Positions 1 through 9,960 are shown, counted from the first letter of the stretch. The stretch: 64,000 nt of DNA from Spirosoma endbachense (GCF_010233585.1 NZ_CP045997.1:10124430-10188429); one strand, 5' to 3'. The notes: a model not told the origin generated them from the sequence alone. Translations and numbers: made by a program.

Positions 1-969
1 CAACTCAATTTGCGTTACGCTGGCTGCTCCATGACGGTTCGAGGTGCCCACACAGTCGGAGCCCGTATCGCCACCACCAATAACAACAACATTTTTATCC
101 GTTGCCCAAAGATCACTATCGGTATAATGAACACCTTGATGATCAACGACTAAGGGCCTATTTGCGTTACGTTTGTTCTGCTGGCTCAGAAATTCCATAG
201 CCGGGTAAACTCCTTTCAGATCACGGCCAGGAATGGATAGATCACGCGGAACGGTAGAACCGCCCGTAAGCATAATCAGGTCGAACTGATCCAGCAAATC
301 CTGAGCTTTTATGTCTACACCAACATTAACGCCAGGTTTGAATGTAATACCTTCTGCTTCCATGACGGCCAATCGGCGATCGATGGTCCATTTTTCGAGT
401 TTGAAATCTGGAATACCATACCGCAACAGACCGCCAATCTGATCGGCCCGCTCAAAGACGGTTACCGTATGGCCAGCCTTATTCATCTGAGTGGCTGCGG
501 CCAGACCGGCCGGACCAGAACCAACGACGGCCACTTGCTTCCCCGTACGAACCTTCGGTGGTTTTGGTGTGATGTAACCCCGCTCAAAAGCCACTTCAGC
601 GATCGACTTCTCAATAAACTCGATAGCAACGGGCGGCTTGTTGATACCCAGAACGCACGAGGCCTCACAGGGTGCAGGACAGATACGGCCCGTAAATTCC
701 GGAAAGTTGTTGGTCGAGCTTAGAATCTCGTAGGCATAGGCCCAGTTCTGTTCGTAAACTGCGTCGTTAAACTCCGGTATAATATTGCCGAGGGGGCAGC
801 CGCTATGACAGAATGGAGTGCCACAGTCCATGCAACGAGCTGCCTGCCGTTGGGAGTCCTGCTCCGAAAACGGCATCTCAATTTCTTTATAGTCGTGAAT
901 CCGCTGTTGCGGGTCGCGCTTCTTAGGCAATTCACGCGCGAATTCTAAAAATCCGGTAGGTTTTCCCAT
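1..969 (-). CDS. gltD: Glutamate synthase small subunit (partial, C-terminus off the window)
   Basis: This is the NADPH-dependent, FAD-containing small subunit of glutamate synthase, which passes electrons to the large subunit for making glutamate from glutamine and 2-oxoglutarate. The N-terminus shows the cysteine-rich Fe-S region ([18 protein letters not shown], then [12 protein letters not shown]), followed by the FAD-binding [12 protein letters not shown] and a second nucleotide-binding [14 protein letters not shown] near the window edge. About 323 codons are visible; the family usually has about 490 residues, so roughly the last third lies beyond position 1. The start is the ATG at 967-969, 12 bp after the gltB stop, so the two form a gltBD operon. 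Confidence 0.96.
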   Translation of the reverse strand, partial: MGKPTGFLEFARELPKKRDPQQRIHDYKEIEMPFSEQDSQRQAARCMDCGTPFCHSGCPLGNIIPEFNDAVYEQNWAYAYEILSSTNNFPEFTGRICPAPCEASCVLGINKPPVAIEFIEKSIAEVAFERGYITPKPPKVRTGKQVAVVGSGPAGLAAATQMNKAGHTVTVFERADQIGGLLRYGIPDFKLEKWTIDRRLAVMEAEGITFKPGVNVGVDIKAQDLLDQFDLIMLTGGSTVPRDLSIPGRDLKGVYPAMEFLSQQNKRNANRPLVVDHQGVHYTDSDLWATDKNVVVIGGGDTGSDCVGTSNRHGAASVTQIEL

Positions 970-981
970 AGTACTTCGCAG

Positions 982-3900
982 TTACCCCTGCGTCACATCT
1001 ACCACAATATCTTGATAAACAACATTTTTGTCCCGAATCTGCTCAGCCAGTGTGATACCACGTCCAGCCAGGGCATTCCGGAAATCACCCGGCATCACTT
1101 TCACAAACCGACCAATCTGTTCGTCCCAGTCCTGAATAAGGGCCAGCGCTACATTACTGGTCGTATACTGGAAGTGCTTGTCGACATATTCCCGAAGGAT
1201 ACCCTGATCTTCGTCGGTCAGACTCTCGAGATTTACCATTTCTGGGTTCACTTTCGAAGCAAACGTACCATCCTGATCGTATACGTAGGCAACACCACCC
1301 GACATACCCGCTGCGAAGTTGCGGCCAGTTTGTCCAAGAATGATGGCCAGTCCACCAGTCATATACTCCAGACCATGATCACCAACTCCTTCTACAACGA
1401 CCTTCGCACCGGAGTTACGAACGCAGAATCGCTCGCCTGCCATGCCGCGAATGAACGCTTCGCCAGAGGTCGCACCGTAGAATGATACGTTACCAACGAT
1501 GCTGTTTTCTTCTGGCTTGAACTGAGCTGTTCGATCCGGATAAACAATCAGTTGGGCACCACAGAGACCTTTACCGAAATAGTCATTGGCATCGCCTTCC
1601 AGCTCAAGTTTGATCCCGCTCGTGCCGAATGCACCAAAACTCTGACCTGCCGTGCCACGTAGTTTGACGTGGATTGTACTTTCCGGCAAACCTGGCCCAC
1701 CGTACACTTTGGAAATTTCGTTGGACAACATCGTTCCGATACTCCGATCGATGTTCTGTACCGTAAATTCGGCGTAGACCGATTCGGACGATTCCAGCGC
1801 AGGTTTGGCGGCTTCGATCAGTTTCCGGTCGAGTACATCGTCCAGATGGTGATTCTGCTCTTCCTGCTTGTAAAGCGCTACATCCAGATTGGTAGGTTCT
1901 TTATAGAGCAGGGCATTGAGGTTGATGTTTTTGTATTTCCAGTGCGGTAAATCATCGCGGAGTTCGAGCATCTGAGCTTGCCCCACCATTTCATTAACCG
2001 TACGGAAACCCAGATCGGCCATGATCTCGCGAAGCTCCATCGCCAGGAAGGTAAACATGCTCACCACATGTTCGGGCTTACCGGTAAAGAGTGCACGAAG
2101 CTCCTTGTTTTGGGTTGCCACCCCAACCGGACATGTATTTAGATGACACTTACGCATCATAATACAGCCTGCTGTAACCAATGCAGCTGTGGCTACGCCA
2201 AATTCCTCGGCACCAAGCAAAGCGGCAATGGCCAGATCGCGACCTGTGCGCATTTGTCCATCGGTTTGCACCGTTACACGGCCACGAAGTTTGTTACGAA
2301 CCAGCGTCTGATGCGCTTCGGCCAATCCTAGCTCCCAGGGCAGACCTGCATGGCGAATTGACGATAGGGGAGACGCTCCGGTACCGCCATCGTGTCCCGA
2401 AATCAGAATATGATCGGCGTGGGCTTTGGCAACTCCGGCTGCAATTGTACCTACGCCTGCTTCCGATACCAGTTTGACACTGATACGAGCGGCACGATTG
2501 GCATTTTTCAGGTCGGAGATCAATTGGGCCAAATCCTCAATCGAATAAATATCGTGGTGAGGAGGTGGTGAAATCAGTCCAACGCCGGGTGTTGAATGGC
2601 GGGTGCGGCCAATCCAGTCATCGACTTTGAAACCAGGCAATTGACCACCTTCGCCGGGTTTTGCACCCTGCGCCATTTTGATCTGCAACTCCTGGGCATT
2701 CGTTAAATAATAGCTCGTTACACCAAATCGACCCGAGGCTACCTGTTTAATAGCCGAGTTCATGCTGTCGCCGTTCTCGAGCGGTTTGTAACGAAGTTCG
2801 TCCTCGCCACCTTCGCCCGAGTTGCTTTTGCCACCAATGCGGTTCATGGCAATGGCCAGCGTTGTGTGCGCTTCCCAGGAGATCGACCCGAACGACATGG
2901 CTCCCGTTGCAAACCGCTTGAAGATGCTTTCAATGGGCTCAACCTCATCCAGTGGTACAGGTGTTGCTTTCTTGAATTTCAACAGTCCACGCAACGTGAT
3001 CGCCTTCTGCGTTTGATCGTTAATGAGTTTCGAATACTTCTTGAATATAGAGTAGTCGTTCCGCTGCGTAGATTGTTGCAGCAGGTGTATGGTATCGGGG
3101 TTAAAAATATGTTTTTCACCCCGTTGTTTCCACTGATAAATGCCACCTACCTCAAGGCGTGGAACTGAAACCGGCATATCTGGGAATGCGATACAGTGCC
3201 GAATAAGAATTTCGCGGGCAATTTCATCCAGACCCATTCCGCCAATACGCGAAACGGTGCCAGTGAAATAGCGGCTTACAACATCCTGATTCAGACCAAC
3301 GCACTCAAAAATCATCGCACCCTGATACGATTGCAGCGTCGAAATACCCATCTTCGAGAAGATTTTAAGCAATTCGCCGTTTACAGCCTTAACGTAATTT
3401 TTATAGAGCTTATCGAGGTCATAATCAACCTGTAATAAACCCTTTTCTTTCATGTTGGCAATCGTTTCGAAGGCCATGTAAGGGTTTACACCCGATGCTC
3501 CGTAGCCAATCAGGGTAGCCACGTGGTGGGTTTCCCAGACATCACCGGCTTCAACGACAATTCCCACTTTACCACGCAGCCCCTGACGAATCAGGTGGTG
3601 GTGAATGGCTGATGTTGATAGCAGTGACGGAATTGGCGCATGGCTCGAATCGATCGCCCGATCAGACAACACCAGAATGGAATAGCCATCTTCAATGGCA
3701 TCTTCGGCATAGCGGCAAATCCGTTCAAGAGCCCGTTCCAGTGATTTGCCTTCGCCATCGGCTGTAAAGAGACAGTTGAGGGTCTTCGCCTGGAAATTTG
3801 GTTTATCGATAAACCGCAGTTTGTCAAACTCCTGCGTCGTTAATACGGGTTGTTCGAGTTCAACCTGACGGCAGTGTTCAGGCGATTCGCTCAGTAAGTT

Positions 3901-5610
3901 ATAGGTAGCACCAACGAACGAGATAAGCGACATGATCGACCGTTCCCGAATCGAATCGATCGGTGGGTTCGTTACCTGCGCAAACAACTGTTTGAAGTAA
4001 TGGCTCATGTGCTGGCTCTGCTCCGACAGAATTGCCAGGGGTATGTCGATACCCATCGAACCAAGCGCTTCTTTGCCTGTTTCGACCATTGGAGCCAGAA
4101 TCATTCGCAAGTCTTCGGACGTGAAGCCAAATGCCTGTTGCATCCGCAACAGTTTCGCCGGATCATACTTGTGGTACGCCCGAACGGGTGCTTCAAGGTC
4201 CGAAATCCGTATTTTATTCTCATCCAGCCACTGCTGATAAGGCTTGCGGGTCGAGATCTCAGCCTTGATTTCTTCATCGGCTACGATACGACCCTGTTCC
4301 ATATCGACCAGGAACATTTTTCCGGGTTGCAGGCGACCTTTTGATACTACTTTAGCAGGGTCGATGTCGAGAACCCCAACTTCAGAGGCCATAATGACCA
4401 CATCATCGTTGGTGACCCAGAACCGCGAAGGGCGCAGACCGTTACGATCGAGCGTGGCGCCAACGATGCGGCCGTCGGTAAATGAAATCGATGCCGGGCC
4501 ATCCCAGGGTTCAATCAGGGCCGCATGGTATTCATAGAATGCTTTCCGGACGGGGTCCATATGCTCGTTGCCATCCCAGGCTTCGGGAATGAGCATCATC
4601 ATGACATGCGGTAGAGAACGACCGCTCATCACGAGTAATTCGATGGCATTGTCGAGGTTAGCCGAGTCCGATTGTTTTGGATCGCAGATGGGCAACAGCA
4701 TATCCATCTCGTCCTTGGTGAACTTCGATGTGACAAGCAGACCCTCGGCGGCTTTCATCCAGTTAACGTTACCGCGTACCGTATTGATTTCGCCATTGTG
4801 AGCGATATACCGGAACGGTTGTGCCAGTTTCCAGGAAGGAAACGTATTGGTAGAGAACCGTGAATGCACGACACCCAGCGCCGAAACCACTTCTTCCTTT
4901 TGAAGATCAGGGAAGTAAGGTTCAAGTTGTAGCGTTGTTAACTGACCCTTATACGTAATCGTACGGCAGGACAACGATGAGAAGTAGAAATGATCGACCC
5001 CGGCGACGGTCTCGTTGATAATGCGGGTACTGTAATTACGCAGAATGTAGAGTTTACGCTCAAAATCGTCGGCGTTTGTAATATCGGTAGGGCGTTTAAT
5101 AAACACCTGTTCCATTTGTGGTTCGGCAGAACGCGAACCATTTCCTAAATCGCTGTTATTGACTGGTACTACACGATAGCATAGTAATTCCAGCCCCAGC
5201 TTTTTCATGTTCCGGTTTAGAATGGCACGGCACTCTTCGCGCAGCCAGACATCTTTCGGAAAATAAACCATGCCAACGCCATACTCGAACGCTGGAGGCA
5301 GGTGAACGCCTAGTTTACGGGTTTCATCCAGAAAAAACTCGTGTGGGATCTGAATTAACAAACCTGCACCATCGCCAGAATTAGGTTCTGCACCGACCGC
5401 TCCCCGGTGCTCCATTCGACGGAGCATCTGAAGGGCATCTGATACGATTTGGTGTGATTTTCGACCTTTAATATGGGCCACAAAGCCGATACCGCAATTG
5501 TCGTGTTCGAACTCAGAACGATAGAGTCCTGGACTGGATAGTCCCTGATTGGTGGGGTTCTGCAAGGCTTGATCCTGACAGTCCGCGAATTGGTCAACCT
5601 GATCAGACAT
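982..5610 (-). CDS. gltB: Glutamate synthase large subunit
   Basis: This 1542-residue protein is the large subunit of glutamate synthase, of normal family length. It hydrolyses glutamine in an N-terminal class II amidotransferase domain and aminates 2-oxoglutarate in an FMN domain. The nucleophile is Cys39 in HDNCGIGF, so a propeptide of about 38 residues must be removed, as is known for this family. The central and FMN-binding domains follow (PGEGGQLPGFKVDDWIGRTR, ISGHDGGTGASPLSSI). The 3Fe-4S cysteines are C1149, C1155 and C1160 in CIMMRKCHLNTC. The C-terminal GXGXG beta-helix domain is present. It is the first gene of the gltBD pair. Confidence 0.97.
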   Translation of the reverse strand: MSDQVDQFADCQDQALQNPTNQGLSSPGLYRSEFEHDNCGIGFVAHIKGRKSHQIVSDALQMLRRMEHRGAVGAEPNSGDGAGLLIQIPHEFFLDETRKLGVHLPPAFEYGVGMVYFPKDVWLREECRAILNRNMKKLGLELLCYRVVPVNNSDLGNGSRSAEPQMEQVFIKRPTDITNADDFERKLYILRNYSTRIINETVAGVDHFYFSSLSCRTITYKGQLTTLQLEPYFPDLQKEEVVSALGVVHSRFSTNTFPSWKLAQPFRYIAHNGEINTVRGNVNWMKAAEGLLVTSKFTKDEMDMLLPICDPKQSDSANLDNAIELLVMSGRSLPHVMMMLIPEAWDGNEHMDPVRKAFYEYHAALIEPWDGPASISFTDGRIVGATLDRNGLRPSRFWVTNDDVVIMASEVGVLDIDPAKVVSKGRLQPGKMFLVDMEQGRIVADEEIKAEISTRKPYQQWLDENKIRISDLEAPVRAYHKYDPAKLLRMQQAFGFTSEDLRMILAPMVETGKEALGSMGIDIPLAILSEQSQHMSHYFKQLFAQVTNPPIDSIRERSIMSLISFVGATYNLLSESPEHCRQVELEQPVLTTQEFDKLRFIDKPNFQAKTLNCLFTADGEGKSLERALERICRYAEDAIEDGYSILVLSDRAIDSSHAPIPSLLSTSAIHHHLIRQGLRGKVGIVVEAGDVWETHHVATLIGYGASGVNPYMAFETIANMKEKGLLQVDYDLDKLYKNYVKAVNGELLKIFSKMGISTLQSYQGAMIFECVGLNQDVVSRYFTGTVSRIGGMGLDEIAREILIRHCIAFPDMPVSVPRLEVGGIYQWKQRGEKHIFNPDTIHLLQQSTQRNDYSIFKKYSKLINDQTQKAITLRGLLKFKKATPVPLDEVEPIESIFKRFATGAMSFGSISWEAHTTLAIAMNRIGGKSNSGEGGEDELRYKPLENGDSMNSAIKQVASGRFGVTSYYLTNAQELQIKMAQGAKPGEGGQLPGFKVDDWIGRTRHSTPGVGLISPPPHHDIYSIEDLAQLISDLKNANRAARISVKLVSEAGVGTIAAGVAKAHADHILISGHDGGTGASPLSSIRHAGLPWELGLAEAHQTLVRNKLRGRVTVQTDGQMRTGRDLAIAALLGAEEFGVATAALVTAGCIMMRKCHLNTCPVGVATQNKELRALFTGKPEHVVSMFTFLAMELREIMADLGFRTVNEMVGQAQMLELRDDLPHWKYKNINLNALLYKEPTNLDVALYKQEEQNHHLDDVLDRKLIEAAKPALESSESVYAEFTVQNIDRSIGTMLSNEISKVYGGPGLPESTIHVKLRGTAGQSFGAFGTSGIKLELEGDANDYFGKGLCGAQLIVYPDRTAQFKPEENSIVGNVSFYGATSGEAFIRGMAGERFCVRNSGAKVVVEGVGDHGLEYMTGGLAIILGQTGRNFAAGMSGGVAYVYDQDGTFASKVNPEMVNLESLTDEDQGILREYVDKHFQYTTSNVALALIQDWDEQIGRFVKVMPGDFRNALAGRGITLAEQIRDKNVVYQDIVVDVTQG

Positions 5611-5923
5611 GGTCGTAACAGCGTTGGGTTATGCTGCCGTTTTTTGCGTCCTGATTATCAGAATCGTAAAAAAAGGCAACTTTTATTGGGAAATTCTAAA
5701 TTATTTAACGTACCGGCCGGTATTTTTATTCGAAGTTGATGGCCGAGTTGACGGGCGTTTGCGACAAAGTCACGCAATATACTACTAAAAAAATTTGGTA
5801 AAAATCAGGATTATCAGAATTTAATAGTAAACGGGGCTAATTGTAAATTTGATTATAGTTCTTCTTGAAAAGAGAATATATAGAGTTATTTTTTTGGTTC
5901 AACCTGAGGCAGTTAAACGCAGT
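5611..5923. other. Intergenic region upstream of gltB, no gene seen
   Basis: This is an AT-rich stretch with no convincing reading frame. It should hold the gltB promoter. A 12-bp palindrome, TACCGGCCGGTA, lies at 5711-5722, about 100 bp before the gltB start, and could be an operator. I could not identify a clear -33/-7 pair. Confidence 0.4.
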
Positions 5924-5975
5924 CAGGCCTTTGGTTTAGAACTGTGCCACCGCACGGCTCTAAACCAAAGGCCTG
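5924..5975. repeat. Long hairpin, element A of a dispersed family
   Basis: The arms 5924-5940 and 5959-5975 are a perfect 17-bp inverted repeat, around an 18-nt loop that itself holds GTGC...GCAC. No T-tract follows on either strand, so it is not a textbook intrinsic terminator, although it lies just after the SxtJ-like gene. The minus-strand loop contains TGCGGTGGCACAGTT, which matches 13 of 15 bases of the loop of the hairpin at 63777-63859. Confidence 0.8.
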
Positions 5976-6010
5976 GTAGTAAGAAAAAGAATAACTGGCC
6001 TACAAATTAG

Positions 6011-6391
6011 CTACCAGATGTTATCCATATCCTTTGGTGCATACGTGTGGTTTCGCTCAACAAAAAGAGAACCCGTTTGGCGACCATTGCGTAAGGACAA
6101 AGGATTTCGATTGGCTAACCGATAGAGAAGAGCTATGGGTAACAGGAAGAGAAAAAATACAATGCTCAATAGAATCCGTGAATTAACATAGCCTAAACCT
6201 TCGGCCAGTTTAAACCAGCCGAAACTGATCCAGCGTGCCAATGCAGGTAGGAGCAGGGTTAGCGCACCTACGCTTAGCGAGATGTATAAAAGCCATGCCT
6301 TGTGGCCGAAAAAGAAATAGAGTGCTAAAAAACCTGTTGAAATGGCCAGATTGGCCTTGTACATGTCGAGATCCGAAATGCGTTTTTGCAT
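6011..6391 (-). CDS. SxtJ-like small membrane protein
   Basis: This is a 126-residue protein with about three hydrophobic segments (roughly residues 13-33, 36-52 and 72-92). It resembles the SxtJ-type membrane proteins often found with NodU/CmcH-type carbamoyltransferases; that assignment rests on context and topology, because no catalytic motif is visible. The tail is polar, with RNGRQTGSLFVERNHTY. It is the last gene of the minus-strand set carbamoyltransferase, DUF5989-like, SxtJ-like, and a 36-bp perfect palindrome lies between it and the preceding gene. Its exact role is unknown; an accessory membrane role for the carbamoyltransferase is an inference. Confidence 0.75.
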   Translation of the reverse strand: MQKRISDLDMYKANLAISTGFLALYFFFGHKAWLLYISLSVGALTLLLPALARWISFGWFKLAEGLGYVNSRILLSIVFFLFLLPIALLYRLANRNPLSLRNGRQTGSLFVERNHTYAPKDMDNIW

Positions 6392-6416
6392 AGTTAGGGA
6401 AGCGTTTAATCAAACA

Positions 6417-6452
6417 CTTGTTGGTCTGGCTAGATCTAGCCAGACCAACAAG
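6417..6452. repeat. 36-bp perfect loopless palindrome
   Basis: The 18 bases 6417-6434 are exactly reverse-complementary to 6435-6452, centred on AGATCT, with no spacer. It lies in the 71-bp gap between the DUF5989-like and SxtJ-like genes. No T-tract follows in the transcribed direction. In RNA it would fold into a very stable hairpin that could protect the upstream transcript from decay or lower expression of the last gene. Confidence 0.85.
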
Positions 6453-6462
6453 GTGAAAAACA

Positions 6463-6612
6463 TCAAAATAGGGTGTAAATGAATGGTGCAATTGCAGATC
6501 CGCCCCCTACAACCAGAATAATTCCTAACAGCAGCAGAATGATAATCATGGGTGCTAACCACCACTTTTGGCGTTCCTTCAGAAAGAGGAACATGTCTTT
6601 AACAAAGTCCAT
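6463..6612 (-). CDS. DUF5989-like small membrane protein
   Basis: This is a 49-residue frame from the ATG at 6610-6612 to the TGA at 6463-6465. It starts MDFVKDMFLFLKERQKWW and continues as one strongly hydrophobic helix (about residues 22-38), ending IAPFIYTLF. The FLKERQKWWLAP...LLLLG pattern and the size fit the DUF5989 proteins that sit between carbamoyltransferase and SxtJ-like genes in many bacteria. It begins 100 bp after the carbamoyltransferase stop on the same strand. It is easily missed because of its size. No biochemical function is known to me. Confidence 0.85.
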   Translation of the reverse strand: MDFVKDMFLFLKERQKWWLAPMIIILLLLGIILVVGGGSAIAPFIYTLF

Positions 6613-6712
6613 AATTTGAGTAAGCGTTTACAACGTGTGGTTTAAATAGAAAACAAAAATTAAATAATGCAATATTTTTTTAGTGCGAGTTAATTCGATT
6701 GTGTGAACGGAA

Positions 6713-8575
6713 TTAATCCAGAACAAATTCCTCTTTCCAATTGTCTTTTTCCTGCCAGTCAGGTTGTGCTGTTTTTGCAAACAGATAATTGCCTACAACC
6801 AGGTAATCCATTTCAGTACGCATGAAGCAGCGATAAGCGTCTTCCGGTGTGCAAACAATGGGTTCGCCACGAACATTGAAACTGGTATTGACAATGACAC
6901 CATAACCGGTCAGCTTTTTAAAGGATTGAATTAGCTCATAATACCTAGGATTCGTTTCCTTGTGAACCGTTTGAATGCGGGCCGAAAAATCGATGTGTGT
7001 AATCGAAGGAAGATCGGAGCGAAGGTAGTATAGTTTGTCGCGCAGGGGCAGTTGATGATAATCGGCTGGAAGATCTTTATGGCGGCTGGTGGCAACGGGA
7101 TGCACTAATAACATATACGGTGAAATGCCGCGATAGTTAAAGTACTGATCGCAGTCTTCGGCCAGTACCGACGGCGCAAATGGTCGAAATGATTCCCGAT
7201 ACTTAATTTTCAGGTTCAGCTTTTTCTGCATTTCCGCGTTGCGCGGGTCACCCAGAATACTTCTTCCACCTAAAGCCCGAGGGCCAAACTCCATCCGGCC
7301 CTGCACCCAGCCAACAACATTGCCTTCGGCCAGAAGCCGGGCCGTTTCGGTGCATAATTCATGAATATCGTTGAAGTAAGTATAAACGCCTTTATAGCGA
7401 CGAACAACTAGTTCTACGTCCTGATCTGAAAAGTCGGGACCGAGATAAGACCCGATCATTTCATCCTGACGACCACTAAGTTTTCGTTCCTGCTTAAAAT
7501 AAATGTAGTAAGCGGCCAGGGCTGCTCCCAATGCTCCGCCTGCATCGCCCGCTGCGGGCTGGATGAAGATGTCGTCGAATACGCCTGACTCCTGTAGTTT
7601 ACCATTGGCAACGCAATTGAGTGCTACTCCGCCCGCTAAACACAGATAACGTGATCCGCTAAGGCGTTTCGCTTCCTGCGCCATCCGAATGACGATGTCT
7701 TCTGTAACGCGCTGAATGGCCAGACCGAGATTACAGTGCTGCTCCTGTAATTCATCTTCAGGACGGCGTTGCGGAAATCCGAATAAAGCTTCCCATTTGG
7801 CTTCGTGGACCATTCGTAATCCGGTAGCGTAGTTGAAATAGTCCTGATTGAGCCAGATTGAACCATCCTCCTTGATTGACACCAGCTCTTTCTTTATGAT
7901 ATCGACATACCGCTCAACGTCGGCCGAAGCAGGATTGCCATAGGGAGCCAGACCCATGAGTTTATATTCACCTGAATTGACTTTAAAGCCCAGGAAATAC
8001 GTGAACGCTGAGTATAGAAGACCTAATGAATGCGGAAAACGTAATTCTTTTAGAATGGAAAGTTCCTTGCCGGAGCCTTTGCAAATAGAAGCTGTTGCCC
8101 ACTCGCCCACTCCATCGATGGTCAGGATTGCGGCTTCCTCAAATGGTGAAGGATAAAAGGCGCTGGCTGCATGTGATAAGTGATGTTCAGGAAAAAGCAA
8201 TTTTACGCCAGCCGCTTCCTCACCATATATCTTCTCTAGTTCCTCACGAAGAAGCCGTTTTAAAAACATCTTCTCTTTTATCCAAACCGGAATAGAGGTA
8301 ATAAATGATCGTACACCCTGTGGCGCAAATGCATAATATGTTTCGAGTAGCCGCTCAAATTTTAGCAGAGGCTTATCATAAAAAACAACAGCATCGAGGT
8401 CTTTTAAATCAAGTCCACTATAGTTCAGGCAATATTGGACTGCCTGGGCGGGGAAAGCAGGATCATGTTTACGTCGTGTAAAGCGCTCTTCCTGAGCAGC
8501 TGCGATAATCTGTCCATCTACAACCAATGCCGCTGCAGAATCGTGGTAAAAAGCTGAAATGCCAAGAATTTTCAT
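6713..8575 (-). CDS. NodU/CmcH-family carbamoyltransferase
   Basis: This 620-residue enzyme of the NodU/CmcH/TobZ family is expected to transfer a carbamoyl group from carbamoyl phosphate, through a carbamoyl-adenylate, to a hydroxyl of a sugar or small molecule. The N-terminal half has the Kae1-like ATP-binding fold (MKILGISAFYHDSAAAL, EERFTRRKHD, EHHLSHAASAF, LTIDGVGEW, CLAGGVALNCVANGK). The C-terminal half has the carbamoyltransferase domain (GRMEFGPRALGGRSILGDPR, VNTSFNVRGEPIV). I chose the ATG at 8573-8575 because the family begins MKILGIS; a reading extended by 18 codons to 8629 has no support. The acceptor is unknown. The DUF5989-like and SxtJ-like genes follow, and an SGNH hydrolase diverges upstream. 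Confidence 0.93.
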   Translation of the reverse strand: MKILGISAFYHDSAAALVVDGQIIAAAQEERFTRRKHDPAFPAQAVQYCLNYSGLDLKDLDAVVFYDKPLLKFERLLETYYAFAPQGVRSFITSIPVWIKEKMFLKRLLREELEKIYGEEAAGVKLLFPEHHLSHAASAFYPSPFEEAAILTIDGVGEWATASICKGSGKELSILKELRFPHSLGLLYSAFTYFLGFKVNSGEYKLMGLAPYGNPASADVERYVDIIKKELVSIKEDGSIWLNQDYFNYATGLRMVHEAKWEALFGFPQRRPEDELQEQHCNLGLAIQRVTEDIVIRMAQEAKRLSGSRYLCLAGGVALNCVANGKLQESGVFDDIFIQPAAGDAGGALGAALAAYYIYFKQERKLSGRQDEMIGSYLGPDFSDQDVELVVRRYKGVYTYFNDIHELCTETARLLAEGNVVGWVQGRMEFGPRALGGRSILGDPRNAEMQKKLNLKIKYRESFRPFAPSVLAEDCDQYFNYRGISPYMLLVHPVATSRHKDLPADYHQLPLRDKLYYLRSDLPSITHIDFSARIQTVHKETNPRYYELIQSFKKLTGYGVIVNTSFNVRGEPIVCTPEDAYRCFMRTEMDYLVVGNYLFAKTAQPDWQEKDNWKEEFVLD

Positions 8576-8764
8576 GTAGTTGTGTATGACTACCGGGTAA
8601 ATATACAAATTAATGCCTTTATATTGCAATATACAGTCAGCCGTCGTTCTCTATACGTAATAATGGAAAACTTATTGAGTACACTGGCTTTCATGTTTTT
8701 TGCTCATTCCTTTTCCCAGTATATGGAGGAACCTATAATTTTGTGAATAACCTTTTCTATCCTT

Positions 8765-9955
8765 ATGACCATTTTTCAACGTACCCTTATTAGTGTCTTA
8801 TCTGTATTTCTACTGTTTACTTTTACCTTGTTTCGCCCCGAACTATTTGTCAGACATCCAGCGGGAGTTTGGCTGTTCAAACTTATAGTCTTCGCACAGT
8901 TTTTTCTACTCGTTTTTTTATTTGGGCGTCGCCAAAAAGTATACTTCTGGTCTTTACTGCTGCTGTTGGGAGTGGGCGAACTGGCTATTTGGGGGTATGC
9001 TCATCGGTTAGCTGATGGACAGCGTCGGTATGCACGCGGACACCTTTTTTTTCATGAAATTGTGGACGGCTGGGACAAAAACCTGATTCAATATGATCCC
9101 GAACTGAGCCGATTCGACTCCGTATTATTTTATACCCTAAAACCGGGTGTACAGAATGCTACCTTTAAAAGCGGCTTTGAAGTAGATACACCGATTCGTA
9201 CGAACAGGCTAGGCGTACGGGATGATGAGAGCTCGCTGGATAACCCAGCCATAATTATACTTGGCGATTCGTTTACAATGGGATGGGGCGTGCCGGATTC
9301 AAGCTGTTTTGCCTCTGTTCTGGAGCGTAAAGTGGGCCAGAAAGTGCTTAATGCCGGTATTTCTTCGTTTGGGACCGTTCGTGAATATAACCTCTTCAAG
9401 CGAACTAAACGCGACTCTTGCCGGGTGCTGGTTATTCAGTACTGCATCAATGATCAGCCAGAGAATAATCAGTTGATAGCCGGAACCTTTAAACCTTCTA
9501 CTCAGGAGAGCTATTATGAAGCCGTTCGGTACAATGCGCTGACGGCAGATTATTACCCGTTCAAATACCTTCATGCCAGCTTAAAGGCCTGCGTGCAGCG
9601 TTTATTTGTGTGGTCTGCTCAGGCAGCTGTTAAAAACACGAAGCTGACGCAGAAAGTAAGCCGTCAATTCCCGTATGAAGACTCATTTTTCTATGCCATT
9701 CAGCAAATCCGAAAAGAATATAAAGGGCCAATTGTTATTACTTGTCTAAATCCTGATACAACCACTCCCGAAATAATGGAGGGATTTAAGGCCTATCTAA
9801 ACCGCCATGCACTGTCAGGTATTTATTTAGCGGACGTCTCTGACTTGCTCACCCCCAACGACTACTTTACGCTGGATAACCATATCAATGAAAAAGGGCA
9901 TTACAAGGTAGCTGACCGATTGGCTGAAGTGATCAACAAATATAAATTGCTGTAG
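8765..9955 (+). CDS. Membrane-anchored SGNH/GDSL-family hydrolase
   Basis: This 396-residue protein has three N-terminal hydrophobic segments (about residues 7-24, 36-53 and 60-78) and then an SGNH hydrolase domain. Block I is IIILGDSFTMGWG, giving the catalytic Ser; the C-terminal Asp/His pair lies in LDNHINEKGHYKVADRL. SGNH enzymes of this kind remove or transfer acyl esters on glycans or lipids. It diverges from the carbamoyltransferase cassette with about 190 bp between starts, an arrangement I know from other genomes, so the two may modify the same surface polymer (inference). A perfect palindrome begins five bases after its stop and probably ends the transcript. Confidence 0.85.
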   Translation: MTIFQRTLISVLSVFLLFTFTLFRPELFVRHPAGVWLFKLIVFAQFFLLVFLFGRRQKVYFWSLLLLLGVGELAIWGYAHRLADGQRRYARGHLFFHEIVDGWDKNLIQYDPELSRFDSVLFYTLKPGVQNATFKSGFEVDTPIRTNRLGVRDDESSLDNPAIIILGDSFTMGWGVPDSSCFASVLERKVGQKVLNAGISSFGTVREYNLFKRTKRDSCRVLVIQYCINDQPENNQLIAGTFKPSTQESYYEAVRYNALTADYYPFKYLHASLKACVQRLFVWSAQAAVKNTKLTQKVSRQFPYEDSFFYAIQQIRKEYKGPIVITCLNPDTTTPEIMEGFKAYLNRHALSGIYLADVSDLLTPNDYFTLDNHINEKGHYKVADRLAEVINKYKLL

Positions 9956-9960
9956 GGTAG

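Noticed and set aside
1012..5141. Plus-strand frames inside gltB (for example 1012-1485, 4000-4344)
   Set aside because: They are antisense to a full-length, strongly conserved enzyme.
5924..5975. Ordinary intrinsic terminator for the SxtJ-like gene
   Set aside because: No T-run follows the stem in the transcribed direction and the loop is shared with two other hairpins, so I list it as a repeat instead; it may still affect transcript ends.
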